Of a stretch of DNA of 64,000 bases, positions 26,864 to 36,562 are shown in pieces. Location: the NCBI RefSeq assembly GCF_000320365.1, contig NZ_ANIN01000002.1:620001-684000 (forward strand), given 5' to 3'. This DNA is from Moraxella macacae 0408225 (GTDB lineage: Bacteria > Pseudomonadota > Gammaproteobacteria > Pseudomonadales > Moraxellaceae). The position numbers and the translations under genes were made by a program. The notes under the pieces were generated by a model. It did no database searches. It worked only from the letters and a program-made list of their open reading frames with translations, and had not been told where the DNA came from. Every line of letters begins with the position of its first letter. Position 1 is the stretch's first letter.

Positions 26864-28219
26864 ATGAAATCCAGTCAAGTGAAAAAATTCCTGCTTCGCC
26901 AAATTCGCTATCCTGAATTTTTGGTAATTTTTTTTCTTGCCTTGTATCTTGGCATATTTGTCCCATCACCTTCTTATCAAATAGCGTTTTTTGGTTTAAT
27001 GACTGCCAGTGTCATTGCTTTGCTGATCGCCACACAAAAAAGCCGTAATTTGGTCTTTGATGCCGCATCGCTGTTTTTATTGGCAATTAATTTGGGTTTG
27101 TTGCAACTGACTTACATACCGTCGATTTGTTTGTGGTTGATTTTGGCATATCGTTTGTTGTTAATTAAACACAAAAACTTAACCGCGGTGCTTGCGGTAG
27201 CTTCTGGCAGTATCGTTGTGTTGGTAGTGTTGGCATTGCTTGGTTTGGATTTAAAACTACACTTAACTGACAGCCAACATTTACAATTAAACAACTTAAG
27301 CCTTGCGTTAACCGCCTTGGTGTTTTTTCATCAAATGTGGTATTTGTCAACAAAAGTCCAATATCTTAGCGAAAAACACCATCAGGATCAAGATCGACTG
27401 CAAGGTATGGTATCAAGAATCAACAAACTTTCACGGTTTTTACCACCACAAGTTTGGCAACCCATTATCCAACAAAACAAAAACATCGCGGTGATTAGCC
27501 AACGGCGCAAACTCACCATTTTCTTTTCTGATATCGTAGGTTTTACCGATTTATCGGACAACATAAGCCCTGATCATTTGGCAAATATTTTAAACACTTA
27601 TTTTGACGCTATGACCAAAATCACCCAAAAATACGGTGCAACCTTGGATAAATTTATCGGTGATGGGTTGCTGTGTTTTTTTGGAGACAAGCCTGATAGC
27701 AATGAACATGAAGATGCCTTGCGCTGTGCAATTATGGCAATTGAAATGCGTCGCGAAATGCAAGTTTTACGCCAACAATGGCGGTTGCTTGGTTTTGAAG
27801 GTTTGTATGTACGCATTGGAATTAATACAGGCTATTGTTACGTTGGCAATTTTGGCAGCCACAATCGCATGACGTATACGCTGATTGGCAAAGAAGCAAA
27901 TTTTGCATCGCGCCTTGAGTCGGCTGCAAAACCCAATCAAATTTTGATTAGTGAAAGCACTTACAATCTGATTTCACATAAACTAAACTGTCAAATCGTC
28001 GGAAAAGTACATCTAAAAGGCCTGCAAGATCCTGTTATGGTATGGGAAGTGCTAACCCCAGAAAAAGATGACATTCGCAATCAAAACAACTGGATAGATC
28101 ACCAACTGTCAGGTTTCAATCTGCATTTAAACTTTAAAGAAATTCGAAATTATGACAAACGCACAATTATGAATCACCTTAACCATGCGTTGGATTTGCT
28201 TGATAAAAAATTGGATTAA
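26864..28219 (+). CDS. Membrane-bound class III adenylate/guanylate cyclase
   Basis: 451 residues from the ATG at 26864; a TTG at 26822, directly after the HIT stop, is in frame. About five or six hydrophobic segments occupy residues 12-165, followed by a short coiled-coil linker and a class III catalytic domain. IFFSDIVGFTDLS gives the first metal aspartate, KFIGDGLLCFFG the second, RIGINTGYCYVGNFG the next strand, and YTLIGKEANFASRLE the base-binding and transition-state region. The purine-specifying pair is K (LDKFIGDG) and T (YTLIG). Thr in place of Asp marks class IIIb adenylate cyclases, some of which respond to bicarbonate. The product is therefore probably cAMP; this is an inference. 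Confidence 0.88.
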   Translation: MKSSQVKKFLLRQIRYPEFLVIFFLALYLGIFVPSPSYQIAFFGLMTASVIALLIATQKSRNLVFDAASLFLLAINLGLLQLTYIPSICLWLILAYRLLLIKHKNLTAVLAVASGSIVVLVVLALLGLDLKLHLTDSQHLQLNNLSLALTALVFFHQMWYLSTKVQYLSEKHHQDQDRLQGMVSRINKLSRFLPPQVWQPIIQQNKNIAVISQRRKLTIFFSDIVGFTDLSDNISPDHLANILNTYFDAMTKITQKYGATLDKFIGDGLLCFFGDKPDSNEHEDALRCAIMAIEMRREMQVLRQQWRLLGFEGLYVRIGINTGYCYVGNFGSHNRMTYTLIGKEANFASRLESAAKPNQILISESTYNLISHKLNCQIVGKVHLKGLQDPVMVWEVLTPEKDDIRNQNNWIDHQLSGFNLHLNFKEIRNYDKRTIMNHLNHALDLLDKKLD

Positions 28220-28266
28220 CCACCTTTAAAACCTTTAAACCTCAAATACAATCAATATTTTTACAA

Positions 28267-28605
28267 TCAATGATTTTCTGATGCATGATTAATGGTATAT
28301 TTTGGAATTTCTACCGTCAGATCTTCATCTTCAATCGTTACTTGACACGAAAGTCGCGAATCAGGCTCAAGCCCCCAAGCACGATCCAACAAATCCGCCT
28401 CAACATCGTCCATTTCCTCAAGGCTATTAAAACCTTTTCGCACAATAACATGACAAGTTGTGCATGCTTTTGAACAATCACAAGCATGTTCAATTTTAAT
28501 GCCATTGTCAAGCAACCCATCGCACAGATTTTCACCCGAGGCAAGCTCAATCACCGCCCCTTCTGGACAAATGCTATGGTGTGGCAATACAGTAATTTTT
28601 GGCAT
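28267..28605 (-). CDS. fdx: ISC system [2Fe-2S] ferredoxin
   Basis: A 112-residue adrenodoxin-type ferredoxin, the last gene of the isc operon. Cluster ligands are the cysteines of EHACDCSKACTTCHVIV plus the cysteine in SRLSCQVTI. It supplies electrons for cluster assembly on IscU. AAGAGCCGATT precedes the ATG. No iscX follows. Confidence 0.96.
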   Translation of the reverse strand: MPKITVLPHHSICPEGAVIELASGENLCDGLLDNGIKIEHACDCSKACTTCHVIVRKGFNSLEEMDDVEADLLDRAWGLEPDSRLSCQVTIEDEDLTVEIPKYTINHASENH

Positions 28606-28684
28606 AATCGGCTCTTTTCGTTTTGATTTTATCGTTGGTTTGAGTGTGATAAATTTGGTTTAAATCCAGTACTTAATCCAATAT

Positions 28685-30601
28685 TTAAATCCAGTCTTTG
28701 GTATTTGTCCCTGCCATGCTTTGATTCACGGCTTGGTTCATGATGATACTGGCAAATTCGTCGCTATGCAACTTTAAGGCATGTACCGCATCGGTTAATC
28801 GGGCTTTATCGTGGCTGTCAATTGCATGTTTCAGTGCTTGCATCGCATTTTGCAATTGTGTGCTTTGCTCTTTGGTTAACAATTGTCCAAATTCTGCCAA
28901 TGCCGAATCAATTGCCAGTAACTCTCTGTCCGCTTCCACTTCTTGTTCAATCAAACTGCGTTTTTCGCGATCAAGCATGGCGTTATCAAAACCCGCTTGT
29001 AGCAATTTTTCTTGTTCAGTCGCTGACAACCCATACGACGGTTTTACCGTAATTTCACTGTGTTTGCCCGTGGTTAATTCTTGGGCGGTTACGGTAAGTT
29101 GTCCATTGGCGTCAATTGCAAACGTTACCTCAATGCGTGCAATTCCCGCTTTCATCGCAGGAATATCGGTAAGTTTAAACTGCCCTAACGAACGATTGTC
29201 TTTCACCGTATCTCGCTCGCCTTGCACCACATGAACAATCATCGCATTTTGGTAATCTTGATACGTGGTAAATACTTGTTTGCGTTTTACAGGAATTGGC
29301 GTGTTGCGCGGAATAATCACCTCAACAAGACCGCCCATAGTCTCAAGTCCAAGTGATAACGGCGTAACATCGAGCAATAAAATTTGATCATCGGTTTCAC
29401 CAATCAACTGATCGGCGTATTTGCTTGCCCCCAAGGCTACCACCTCATCAGGATTGATCCGACATAGCGGTTTTTTACCAAAATAATTGGCAACCAAATT
29501 TTGCACAATTGGCATACGCGTCGAGCCACCCACCAACACCACCTCGTGCAAATCCGCCTTAGTTAATTTGGCATCTCTTAGCACTTGATCACAAATTACA
29601 ATGGTGCGATCACTTACAGGTTTAATCACCTCAGCAACGATGGCATTGTTTAGTGTAACTTGATAAGTTTGTTGGTTAATCTGAAAACTCACAACCATGC
29701 TGTCTTGAGTGGTAAGTTTTTCTTTGGCTTGCCTTGCAATCACATTGAGTGCTTGTTTTTGTTGATTGTCAATGCTTTTTGGATCAAAATTAGCACTTTT
29801 TAACAAATAATTGGCAATCAAACGGTCAATATCATCACCGCCCAATGCACTGTTACCACCAGTTGCCAACACTTCAAACACGCTATGATTGAGTTTTAAC
29901 ACTGACACATCAAACGTGCCGCCCCCCAAATCATACACCAAATGATACACTTGTTCACTGTTTTTATCTAAACCGTATGCCACAGCGGCCGCCGTCGGTT
30001 CATTGAGCAAGCGAATAACATGCAAGCCAATTAAATTGGCCGCGTCTTTGGTTGCTTGACGTTGTGCTTCATCAAAATAAGCAGGCACGGTAATCACTGC
30101 ACCCACGATACTATTGTCTGGCAGGGCTTTTTTGGCTCGATCATACAAATGTTTAAGCAAAATGGAAGAAATTTCCACAGGGTTTTTATCACCTTGTGGC
30201 GTGGCAATGCTTGGCATAACGTTGTTTTCGCCCACCAATTCATATGGGTGATTAAATTTAATATCCGTTTTTGCTCGCCCCATAAAGCGTTTCACCGAAC
30301 GTATGGTAAATTGTGGCAATTTTTCAGCCATCGCTTCGGCATAACTACCAACCAAGGTTTGGTTATTTCCTTGATCGTCTTTACCAAAATACACCACAGA
30401 AGGCAACAGTTTTTGACAGTCTATACTATCAGCGGTTGCCCCTGATTGGCATTCGCTAACTTTATCACCAATTACCTGCGGTTTACCCGAACGAACCACA
30501 GCAACAAGCGAACGCGTTGTACCTAAATCAATGCCTAAAGCATAACGATGCGTATGTGGCTTGGTGCTTTGATTGGGTTCAGCAATTTGAAGTAACGACA
30601 T
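28685..30601 (-). CDS. hscA: Fe-S protein assembly chaperone HscA
   Basis: A 638-residue Hsp70-family chaperone dedicated to IscU. ALGIDLGTTRSLVAVVRSG is the phosphate-1 loop, YDLGGGTFDVSVL phosphate-2, and VLVGGSTRMPIVQ the adenosine region. The substrate domain follows LLLDVTPLSLGLETMGG. It is placed between hscB and fdx as in other isc operons. With HscB it promotes transfer of the cluster from IscU to acceptors. Confidence 0.97.
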   Translation of the reverse strand: MSLLQIAEPNQSTKPHTHRYALGIDLGTTRSLVAVVRSGKPQVIGDKVSECQSGATADSIDCQKLLPSVVYFGKDDQGNNQTLVGSYAEAMAEKLPQFTIRSVKRFMGRAKTDIKFNHPYELVGENNVMPSIATPQGDKNPVEISSILLKHLYDRAKKALPDNSIVGAVITVPAYFDEAQRQATKDAANLIGLHVIRLLNEPTAAAVAYGLDKNSEQVYHLVYDLGGGTFDVSVLKLNHSVFEVLATGGNSALGGDDIDRLIANYLLKSANFDPKSIDNQQKQALNVIARQAKEKLTTQDSMVVSFQINQQTYQVTLNNAIVAEVIKPVSDRTIVICDQVLRDAKLTKADLHEVVLVGGSTRMPIVQNLVANYFGKKPLCRINPDEVVALGASKYADQLIGETDDQILLLDVTPLSLGLETMGGLVEVIIPRNTPIPVKRKQVFTTYQDYQNAMIVHVVQGERDTVKDNRSLGQFKLTDIPAMKAGIARIEVTFAIDANGQLTVTAQELTTGKHSEITVKPSYGLSATEQEKLLQAGFDNAMLDREKRSLIEQEVEADRELLAIDSALAEFGQLLTKEQSTQLQNAMQALKHAIDSHDKARLTDAVHALKLHSDEFASIIMNQAVNQSMAGTNTKDWI

Positions 30602-30748
30602 AAATTAACCAATTTATCATTTATCAAGAAAGTAAAACGTGTCAAAAAAACAAAAAGTATCAGGAAAGTTAAGATACAAAATACAAAAATCGCTGGCTAT
30701 TATAAAATAAAATCAACAAAAACAAAACAGTTAAAAAATAGTTAAACA

Positions 30749-31264
30749 TCAAACATACAAGTCATCATCATTTAACTTAGCCAATTCATTCATTTTTTTG
30801 GCAATGTCTTTATCAATTTTTAACAAAAATTTAAGTTTTTGGGTCAATACAACCGCCGTTTGCCAATCTTGTTGCTTGTAGGCTTGGTGAAATTGTTTGG
30901 AAATATCATTGATCCAAAGTTTTAGCTTTTCGATCAATATTGGTAAATCTAAAGCACTCGCTTCATCAAGTTCAATGCGTAAATCCATTGCCAAATCCAA
31001 AAAATCCAAATCGCGAATGGATTGGCTTAAATCATACGCTTGCCCGACAAGCTCAAGCAAATGCACCGCTCGGCTATCAGGGAATTTTAAGGTTTGATAC
31101 GCGTGATTGATTAAGGCCGACATTTGTTCGGCTTTTGCTTGCACCGCACGATCTGTTTGCACATCAGGGTGATGCAGGCTTTGCAACACTCGAAGTTGAT
31201 TGTCCAGTGCGTTTTGATCTAAATCAAAATCGGTTGGTAAATTAAATAAATCAAAAAAATTCAT
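30749..31264 (-). CDS. hscB: Fe-S assembly co-chaperone HscB
   Basis: 171 residues. N-terminal J-domain with the HPD triad (LHHPDVQ) and NHAYQTLKFPDSRAVHLLEL, followed by the C-terminal three-helix IscU-binding domain (about 90-171). FDLFNLPTDFDLD is the usual HscB opening. It stimulates the HscA ATPase and delivers IscU. The ribosome-binding site is weak. Confidence 0.95.
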   Translation of the reverse strand: MNFFDLFNLPTDFDLDQNALDNQLRVLQSLHHPDVQTDRAVQAKAEQMSALINHAYQTLKFPDSRAVHLLELVGQAYDLSQSIRDLDFLDLAMDLRIELDEASALDLPILIEKLKLWINDISKQFHQAYKQQDWQTAVVLTQKLKFLLKIDKDIAKKMNELAKLNDDDLYV

Positions 31265-31358
31265 AAATCATTACTATCAATTATTACCATCAAAAGCTAC
31301 ATTTCATTTTAATTTAAACAGTTAATTTAAACAGTTAAACAGCTAAACGGTCTTAAAG

Positions 31359-31679
31359 CTAAACTGTAAACGACTCGCCACAACCACACTCGCCTTTTTG
31401 ATTGGGGTTGATAAACTTAAAACCCTCGTTTAATCCTTCTTTGACAAAATCCATCTGTAAACCGTTTAAATACACCATGCTTTTTGGATCGACAAACACC
31501 GACACGCCGTTGCTTTCAAAACGTTTGTCATTGCTGTCAGGATCATCTACAAATTCAAGCACATACGCAAGCCCAGAACAGCCTGCGGTACGCACACCAA
31601 CACGAATACCCTCGCCATGCCCACGGTTTTGCAAAAAACTTAGAACGTGGTCGGCAGCATCTTGGGTAAGTTGTATCAT
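31359..31679 (-). CDS. iscA: Iron-sulfur cluster assembly protein IscA
   Basis: 106 residues from the ATG at 31679, which has GAGGTTTATC ahead of it. The frame extends 13 codons further upstream without a ribosome-binding site. A-type carrier cysteines are in [14 protein letters not shown] and the C-terminal GECGCGESF pair. It probably carries clusters from IscU to [4Fe-4S] targets. The 190-bp gap to iscU contains AT-rich repeats and a possible GTTTTA/TAAAAC hairpin near 31760-31797, which might attenuate the operon. Confidence 0.96.
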   Translation of the reverse strand: MIQLTQDAADHVLSFLQNRGHGEGIRVGVRTAGCSGLAYVLEFVDDPDSNDKRFESNGVSVFVDPKSMVYLNGLQMDFVKEGLNEGFKFINPNQKGECGCGESFTV

Positions 31680-31871
31680 GATAAACCTCGTTGTTAGCAA
31701 ATCAGTAATTGTTAACAAATATTAAATTCTTATATTAAATTTTTATAGTAAATTTTTAAAACAACCGTTTTAAATTTTTAACTTAAAACGGTTTTATCAG
31801 TGTTTATACTCTGTTTATACTCAATGAGTTTATAACAGTGTTAAAATCAATGTTTAAAATCAATGCTTAGA

Positions 31872-32255
31872 TTAAGCGGATATTTTGGTTTGGTAATCGT
31901 CAATCGCCGCTTTAATAGCATCTTCTGCCAACACAGAACAGTGTACTTTTACAGGTGGCAAAGCAAGTTCTTCGGCAATGTCTTTATTTTTGATGGTGCG
32001 TGCCTCATCAAGGGTTTTGCCTTTTAACCATTCGGTAACCAGTGAGCTTGATGCAATTGCCGATCCACAGCCGTAAGTTTTAAATTTGGCATCTTGAATA
32101 ATACCATCATCACCAACTTGAATCTGCAGTCGCATAACATCGCCACACGCAGGGGCTCCAACCATACCTGTACCAACATTTTTGGCGTTTTTGTCAAGGT
32201 TGCCAACATTGCGAGGGTTTTCATAATGGTCGATAACTTGTTCTGAATATGCCAT
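31872..32255 (-). CDS. iscU: Iron-sulfur cluster scaffold IscU
   Basis: 127 residues. The three scaffold cysteines lie in GAPACGDVMRLQ, KTYGCGSAIASSS and PVKVHCSVLAEDA, and LPPVKVHC is the HscA recognition motif. IscU receives sulfur from IscS and builds [2Fe-2S] clusters. GGAGCTAAAAA precedes the ATG. Confidence 0.98.
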   Translation of the reverse strand: MAYSEQVIDHYENPRNVGNLDKNAKNVGTGMVGAPACGDVMRLQIQVGDDGIIQDAKFKTYGCGSAIASSSLVTEWLKGKTLDEARTIKNKDIAEELALPPVKVHCSVLAEDAIKAAIDDYQTKISA

Positions 32256-32367
32256 TTTTTAGCTCCATTTTGTTAAACTTATTCATTGGGCGTGGTTATT
32301 TTTACAATTTTACCTGATGGATAAGTTTATTTTTAAAAAGTTAAGTTTTTTAAGGTTTGTTTAAAAA

Positions 32368-33585
32368 TTAATGTTCCTGCCATTCAACTTTGGTCAAGTC
32401 AACCCCTTCTTGATACATATCCCAAAGTGGTGAAAGTTCACGCAATTTTTGTACCGCTTCGCGCATTTGTGCAACAACTTTGTCAATATCCGCTTCGGTG
32501 GTATAACGCCCTAAGCTAAAACGAATGCTTGAATGTGCAAGTTCGTCTGATAAACCAAGGGCACGAAGTACATATGATGGTTCAAGGGTTGCTGATGTAC
32601 ACGCCGAACCGCTAGATACAGCAAAATCTTTTAACGCCATCATCAAACTTTCGCCCTCCACAAAATTAAAACTAATATTCACAATATTAGGAATGCTGTG
32701 GTTAATATCACCGTTTAAGTAAATTTGTTCTAAATCTTTTAGGCCATTCCATAAACGTTCACGCAATTTGGTGATGTAAGCTTCATCATCTGCCATACGC
32801 TCTTTAGCCACTGCAAACGCCTCGCCCATACCCACGATTTGGTGCGTAGCAAGTGTACCAGAACGCATGCCACGTTCATGACCGCCACCGTGCATTTGGG
32901 CTTTGATACGCACACGAGGCTTACGGCGTACATATAACGCACCAATTCCTTTTGGGCCGTAGATTTTATGCCCACTAAAACTCATCAAATCCACTTTCAT
33001 ATTTTGTAAATCGATCGGCGTTTTGCCTGCTGCTTGAGCGGCATCAACATGAAAAATAACGCCTTTTTCACGCAAAAACTCACCAATACTTGCCACATCA
33101 GTCAGTGTGCCAAGCTCGTTGTTCACCATCATCAAACTTACCAAAATCGTATCTTCGCGCAATGCTTGTTTTAGACTGTCAAGGGTGATTAAGCCTGTTT
33201 GTGGCATAGGTTCAAGATAAGTGATCTCAAAACCTTGAGTTTCTAACTCACGACAAGTATCTAATACCGCCTTATGTTCAATTTTACTGGTAATAATGTG
33301 TTTGCCTTTGGTGCTGTAAAACTGGGCTGCACCTTTGATTGCTAGGTTGTTTGACTCGGTTGCCCCTGAGGTAAAGACAATTTCACGCGGATCGGCATTC
33401 ACCAATTCAGCAATTTGTAAACGAGCGTTTTCAACCGCTTCTTCTGCTTGCCAACCAAAACCGTGCGAACGCGATGCAGGATTGCCAAAAACACCATCAA
33501 AGGTCAAATATTGCATCATTTTTTGAGCAACCCGTTCATCAACAGGCGTGGTAGCGGCGTAATCTAAGTAAATAAGCTGGCTCAT
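32368..33585 (-). CDS. iscS: Cysteine desulfurase IscS
   Basis: A 405-residue class V aminotransferase-fold enzyme using PLP. Visible features are [14 protein letters not shown] at the start, the HVDAAQ region, the PLP lysine in [12 protein letters not shown], and the catalytic cysteine loop [14 protein letters not shown]. It ends EWQEH, like other group I IscS proteins. It takes sulfur from cysteine for Fe-S clusters, thiolated tRNAs and cofactors. Its ATG overlaps the iscR stop (ATGA), with GGAG 11 bp upstream, so it is translationally coupled to iscR. Confidence 0.98.
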   Translation of the reverse strand: MSQLIYLDYAATTPVDERVAQKMMQYLTFDGVFGNPASRSHGFGWQAEEAVENARLQIAELVNADPREIVFTSGATESNNLAIKGAAQFYSTKGKHIITSKIEHKAVLDTCRELETQGFEITYLEPMPQTGLITLDSLKQALREDTILVSLMMVNNELGTLTDVASIGEFLREKGVIFHVDAAQAAGKTPIDLQNMKVDLMSFSGHKIYGPKGIGALYVRRKPRVRIKAQMHGGGHERGMRSGTLATHQIVGMGEAFAVAKERMADDEAYITKLRERLWNGLKDLEQIYLNGDINHSIPNIVNISFNFVEGESLMMALKDFAVSSGSACTSATLEPSYVLRALGLSDELAHSSIRFSLGRYTTEADIDKVVAQMREAVQKLRELSPLWDMYQEGVDLTKVEWQEH

Positions 33586-34346
33586 GCTGGCATGTTCTCC
33601 AAGGGTTTTTTGTTGGTTTGATAGTTTTTTGAAAGCGATTTTTTTGGAAGTGGCATAGTACCATGTTGCATTGTATTATGTTGCGTTGTACTATGTTGCA
33701 TAGTATCATGATGCGATGCTTTTTGCTTTACCACTTCGGTATTAATTGTTTTTTCAGTACTGGGTTTTTCAGTACTGGTTTTTTCATGAATTGTTTTGGG
33801 TTGCTTTTTTTGGTTACTTTTGTTGTTTTGGTTGTTTTGGTTTTGGGCTTTTTGAGAAAGCTCATCAAATTTTAGTTGAACAACTTGTTCATGGTTTTCT
33901 TCTAGCATTTTGCGTTGACGTTCAGCGATATTACGGATATTTTTCTTATGAATCAATTCCGCCAATGTTACATTGGATAAATATTGTTCAATATGATAAG
34001 AAAGCCCTGACCACAAATCATGAGTCAAACACATTGCACCGTCTTGACAATTGCCCTCACCCTCACACGCTCGTGCATCTACGGATTCATCTACCGCTGA
34101 AATAATGTGCATAATGCTAATTTCATTGAGTGGTTTTGCAATGCGATAACCACCCAAAGCACCGCGCGTACTGACTACCAAGCCTTTTTTACGCAATTTT
34201 GAAAATAATTGCTCCAAATAAGAAATGGATATTTCTTGGCGTTTTGCAATATCTGACAAAGACACCGCCACATCGTGCTGACTGTCTTGTAATGCCAAGT
34301 CCAACAACGCTGTTACCGCATACCGTCCACGAGTGGTTAACCGCAT
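33582..34346 (-). CDS. iscR: Fe-S cluster regulator IscR with long C-terminal extension
   Basis: The first 145 residues are a normal Rrf2-family IscR. They include the winged helix ([38 protein letters not shown]) and the [2Fe-2S] ligands C94, C100, C106 and H109, equivalent to C92/C98/C104/H107 in E. coli. E. coli IscR ends near 162, but this protein runs to 254. The extra ~100 residues are polar and repetitive: [20 protein letters not shown] and [11 protein letters not shown] blocks, encoded by short tandem DNA repeats. The tail has no recognisable domain. IscR with cluster represses the isc operon; a matching operator lies in the promoter upstream. Confidence 0.94.
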   Translation of the reverse strand: MRLTTRGRYAVTALLDLALQDSQHDVAVSLSDIAKRQEISISYLEQLFSKLRKKGLVVSTRGALGGYRIAKPLNEISIMHIISAVDESVDARACEGEGNCQDGAMCLTHDLWSGLSYHIEQYLSNVTLAELIHKKNIRNIAERQRKMLEENHEQVVQLKFDELSQKAQNQNNQNNKSNQKKQPKTIHEKTSTEKPSTEKTINTEVVKQKASHHDTMQHSTTQHNTMQHGTMPLPKKSLSKNYQTNKKPLENMPA

Positions 34347-34474
34347 AACTGCTCCAAAATTTTTTAAAATTCTCTTAAATATCTTTTAAATAAAGACTAA
34401 CAATCTGACAACCATTCTTGCTAAACTTCTTGCTAAACTCTTACTAAAACATCGCTATATAAACACTTTTGGGT

Positions 34475-34504
34475 ATTATAAACAATTCCGACTTATTTAG
34501 TCAA
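34475..34504 (-). promoter_or_regulatory. isc operon promoter with a type 1 IscR site
   Basis: Read on the minus strand: TTGACT (complement of 34499-34504), an 18-bp spacer, and TATAAT (complement of 34475-34480). The -35 lies inside TTGACTAAATAAGTCGG (34488-34504), a GACT-N5-AGTC inverted repeat with flanking TT and GG. It fits the E. coli type 1 IscR consensus (YYGACTRWWWYAGTCRR) at all but one position. Binding here would block RNA polymerase, giving autorepression by holo-IscR. The IscR consensus is established knowledge; the site is read directly. Confidence 0.75.
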
Positions 34505-34608
34505 GTTTAAATTTAAGAAATTTTAAAAAATCAATGACTGCTTTTTTAATTGGTTTAACTTTTTTAAGTTTAACTTTTTTAATGGGTTTAATTGATTGTT
34601 TTAGCAAA

Positions 34609-34624
34609 ATGACCGATTGGTCAT
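34609..34624. promoter_or_regulatory. Perfect palindrome, candidate TetR-type operator upstream of the acyl-CoA dehydrogenase
   Basis: ATGACCGATTGGTCAT has 6-bp arms (ATGACC/GGTCAT) around GATT. It lies about 130 bp before the acyl-CoA dehydrogenase start. Palindromes of this size and symmetry are common TetR-family operators in front of acyl-CoA dehydrogenase genes. The cognate regulator is not adjacent. The remaining part of this 404-bp intergenic region holds only A/T-rich TTTAACTTTTTTAA repeats. Confidence 0.5.
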
Positions 34625-34750
34625 AAACCAACCTATGGTTATGCCAAAAAATGCGTTAGATTAATATTCATGTTAGATTGGTGTTTATGTTGGATTGGTT
34701 TTTCAACTCAATCTATATCTATTTTAATCAGGTTTAATCAGGGAGATTTT

Positions 34751-36526
34751 ATGATTTACCATGCCCCCATTCGTGAAATGCAGTTTATTTTAAATGATGT
34801 GTTTGATGCCAAGCAGTTTTGGCAAAATAACGAACAATTATCACACTTAGACACAGATACCGTTGGCATGATTTTGCAAGAAATGTCAAAATTTAGCAAA
34901 AATGTGCTGTTGCCACTCAATCGCACAGGCGATGAAGAAGGTGCGATGTATTTGGGTGATGGTAAAGTTGCCACACCAAAAGGTTTTAAAGATGCCTTTA
35001 AACAATATGCTGATGGCGGCTGGATTGGGCTCGGAGGTGATTTGGCATTTGGCGGTCAAGGCATGCCAAAAATGGTAACCATGCTGTCTGATGAAATGTT
35101 ATTTTCTACCAATCAATCTTTTGCACTTTATCCAAATTTATCCAGCGGTGCGTGTTTATGCCTGCTTGCCAATGGTTCTGATGAACAGAAAAAAACCTAT
35201 CTTGAAAAAATTTATTCAGGTGAATGGACAGGCACAATGTGCTTAACCGAACCACACGCAGGGACGGATTTAGGCATTATCAAAACCAAGGCCACACCAA
35301 ACGATGACGGTTCGTTTAACATTACAGGCACTAAGATTTTTATTACCGCAGGCGAGCATGATTTATCTGATAACATCATTCATTTGGTGCTTGCCAAAAC
35401 ACCAAACGCTCCCGATGACTCAAAAGGCATTTCTTTGTTTGTTGTGCCAAAATTTTTAGTCAAACCAGATGGATCGTTGGGTGAAAGAAACGCTGTACAA
35501 GCAGGTTCTATTGAACACAAAATGGGCATTAAGGCATCAGCAACTTGCGTGATGAATTTTGACGGTGCAAAAGGTTGGCTGGTTGGTGCAGAAAACACAG
35601 GGCTTGCTGGCATGTTTGTCATGATGAATTATGAACGCTTAACTATGGGATTACAAGGCCTTGGAGCGGCTGAACTTGCTTACCAAAACGCCGCCGCCTA
35701 TGCCAATGAACGTACGCAAGGCCGTGCTGATAGCGGTATAAAAAACGCCAACAAATCAGCTGACAGTATCATTCATCACGCCGATGTGCGTCGCATGCTG
35801 TTAAATGCCAAAGTGATTAGCGAAGCTTCGCGTTGTTTTGCTATGTATGTTGCAAAACAGCTTGACACCGCCAAATTTAGCGACAATAGCGAAACCGCCA
35901 AACAAGCCTCGGAGCGTGTTGCATTATTAACCCCCATTGCTAAGGCATTTTTAACCGATCGTGGTTTTGAAGCGAGCATTGATTGTCAACAAGTGTTCGG
36001 CGGTCATGGCTATATTCGCGAATGGGGCATGGAACAAATCGTGCGTGATACGCGTATCAGTCAAATTTATGAAGGCACAAATGGCATTCAAGCACTGGAT
36101 TTATTAGGGCGTAAAGTTGTCAAAAACCGTGGGGCGTTTGTTACAGATTTTGTCAATGAAATCAAAAACTTTTGTGATAATATGGCCACTGATCATGCCA
36201 TTAAAACCGCCATGTTAACCTCTGCTGATAAATTATTGGATTTAACCACATCAGTGCTTAACAATTTAGATAAAAAAGATGAAATTAATGCCAATGCGGT
36301 GGATTATTTACAAGCCTTTGGTTATGTAAGTTTTGCTTATATGTGGGGACTTATGGTAGAAGCATCGGCAAAAAAAGGTGGACAATTTGCAAATGACAAA
36401 GCAAACCTTGCCAATTTTTATATCAGTCGCATGTTGCCACGCTTAGACTCCCATATCGCTATGGTAAAAGCCACAAGCACGCCCATGATGGCATTTGATG
36501 CAAGTTTTTTTGCCTCAAGCGAATAA
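34751..36526 (+). CDS. Acyl-CoA dehydrogenase (large, ~590-residue class)
   Basis: 591 residues from the ATG at 34751, preceded by AGGGAGATTTT; the 27 codons before it in frame are not family-like. Signatures are GTMCLTEPHAGTDLG (FAD region), the FNITGTKIFITAGEHD strand, NYERLTMGLQGLG, and YEGTNGIQALDLLGRK near residue 445. A C-terminal domain after residue 460 is typical of the FadE5-like/DmpT-like class. It should oxidise acyl-CoA to enoyl-CoA with FAD and pass electrons to ETF, whose genes follow 0.9 kb downstream. Chain-length preference cannot be read. A candidate operator lies upstream. Confidence 0.92.
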   Translation: MIYHAPIREMQFILNDVFDAKQFWQNNEQLSHLDTDTVGMILQEMSKFSKNVLLPLNRTGDEEGAMYLGDGKVATPKGFKDAFKQYADGGWIGLGGDLAFGGQGMPKMVTMLSDEMLFSTNQSFALYPNLSSGACLCLLANGSDEQKKTYLEKIYSGEWTGTMCLTEPHAGTDLGIIKTKATPNDDGSFNITGTKIFITAGEHDLSDNIIHLVLAKTPNAPDDSKGISLFVVPKFLVKPDGSLGERNAVQAGSIEHKMGIKASATCVMNFDGAKGWLVGAENTGLAGMFVMMNYERLTMGLQGLGAAELAYQNAAAYANERTQGRADSGIKNANKSADSIIHHADVRRMLLNAKVISEASRCFAMYVAKQLDTAKFSDNSETAKQASERVALLTPIAKAFLTDRGFEASIDCQQVFGGHGYIREWGMEQIVRDTRISQIYEGTNGIQALDLLGRKVVKNRGAFVTDFVNEIKNFCDNMATDHAIKTAMLTSADKLLDLTTSVLNNLDKKDEINANAVDYLQAFGYVSFAYMWGLMVEASAKKGGQFANDKANLANFYISRMLPRLDSHIAMVKATSTPMMAFDASFFASSE

Positions 36527-36562
36527 TTGTGGTTTTATTTAAATAATTATGGTTTTATCTAA

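Noticed and set aside
28740-29234. 164-codon open frame antisense to hscA
   Set aside because: Shadow of the HscA substrate-binding domain; no independent support.
31740-31830. Possible terminator between iscU and iscA
   Set aside because: GTTTTA/TAAAAC repeats can pair, but the hairpin is almost pure A/T and lacks a G/C-rich stem; it is noted only as a possible weak attenuator.
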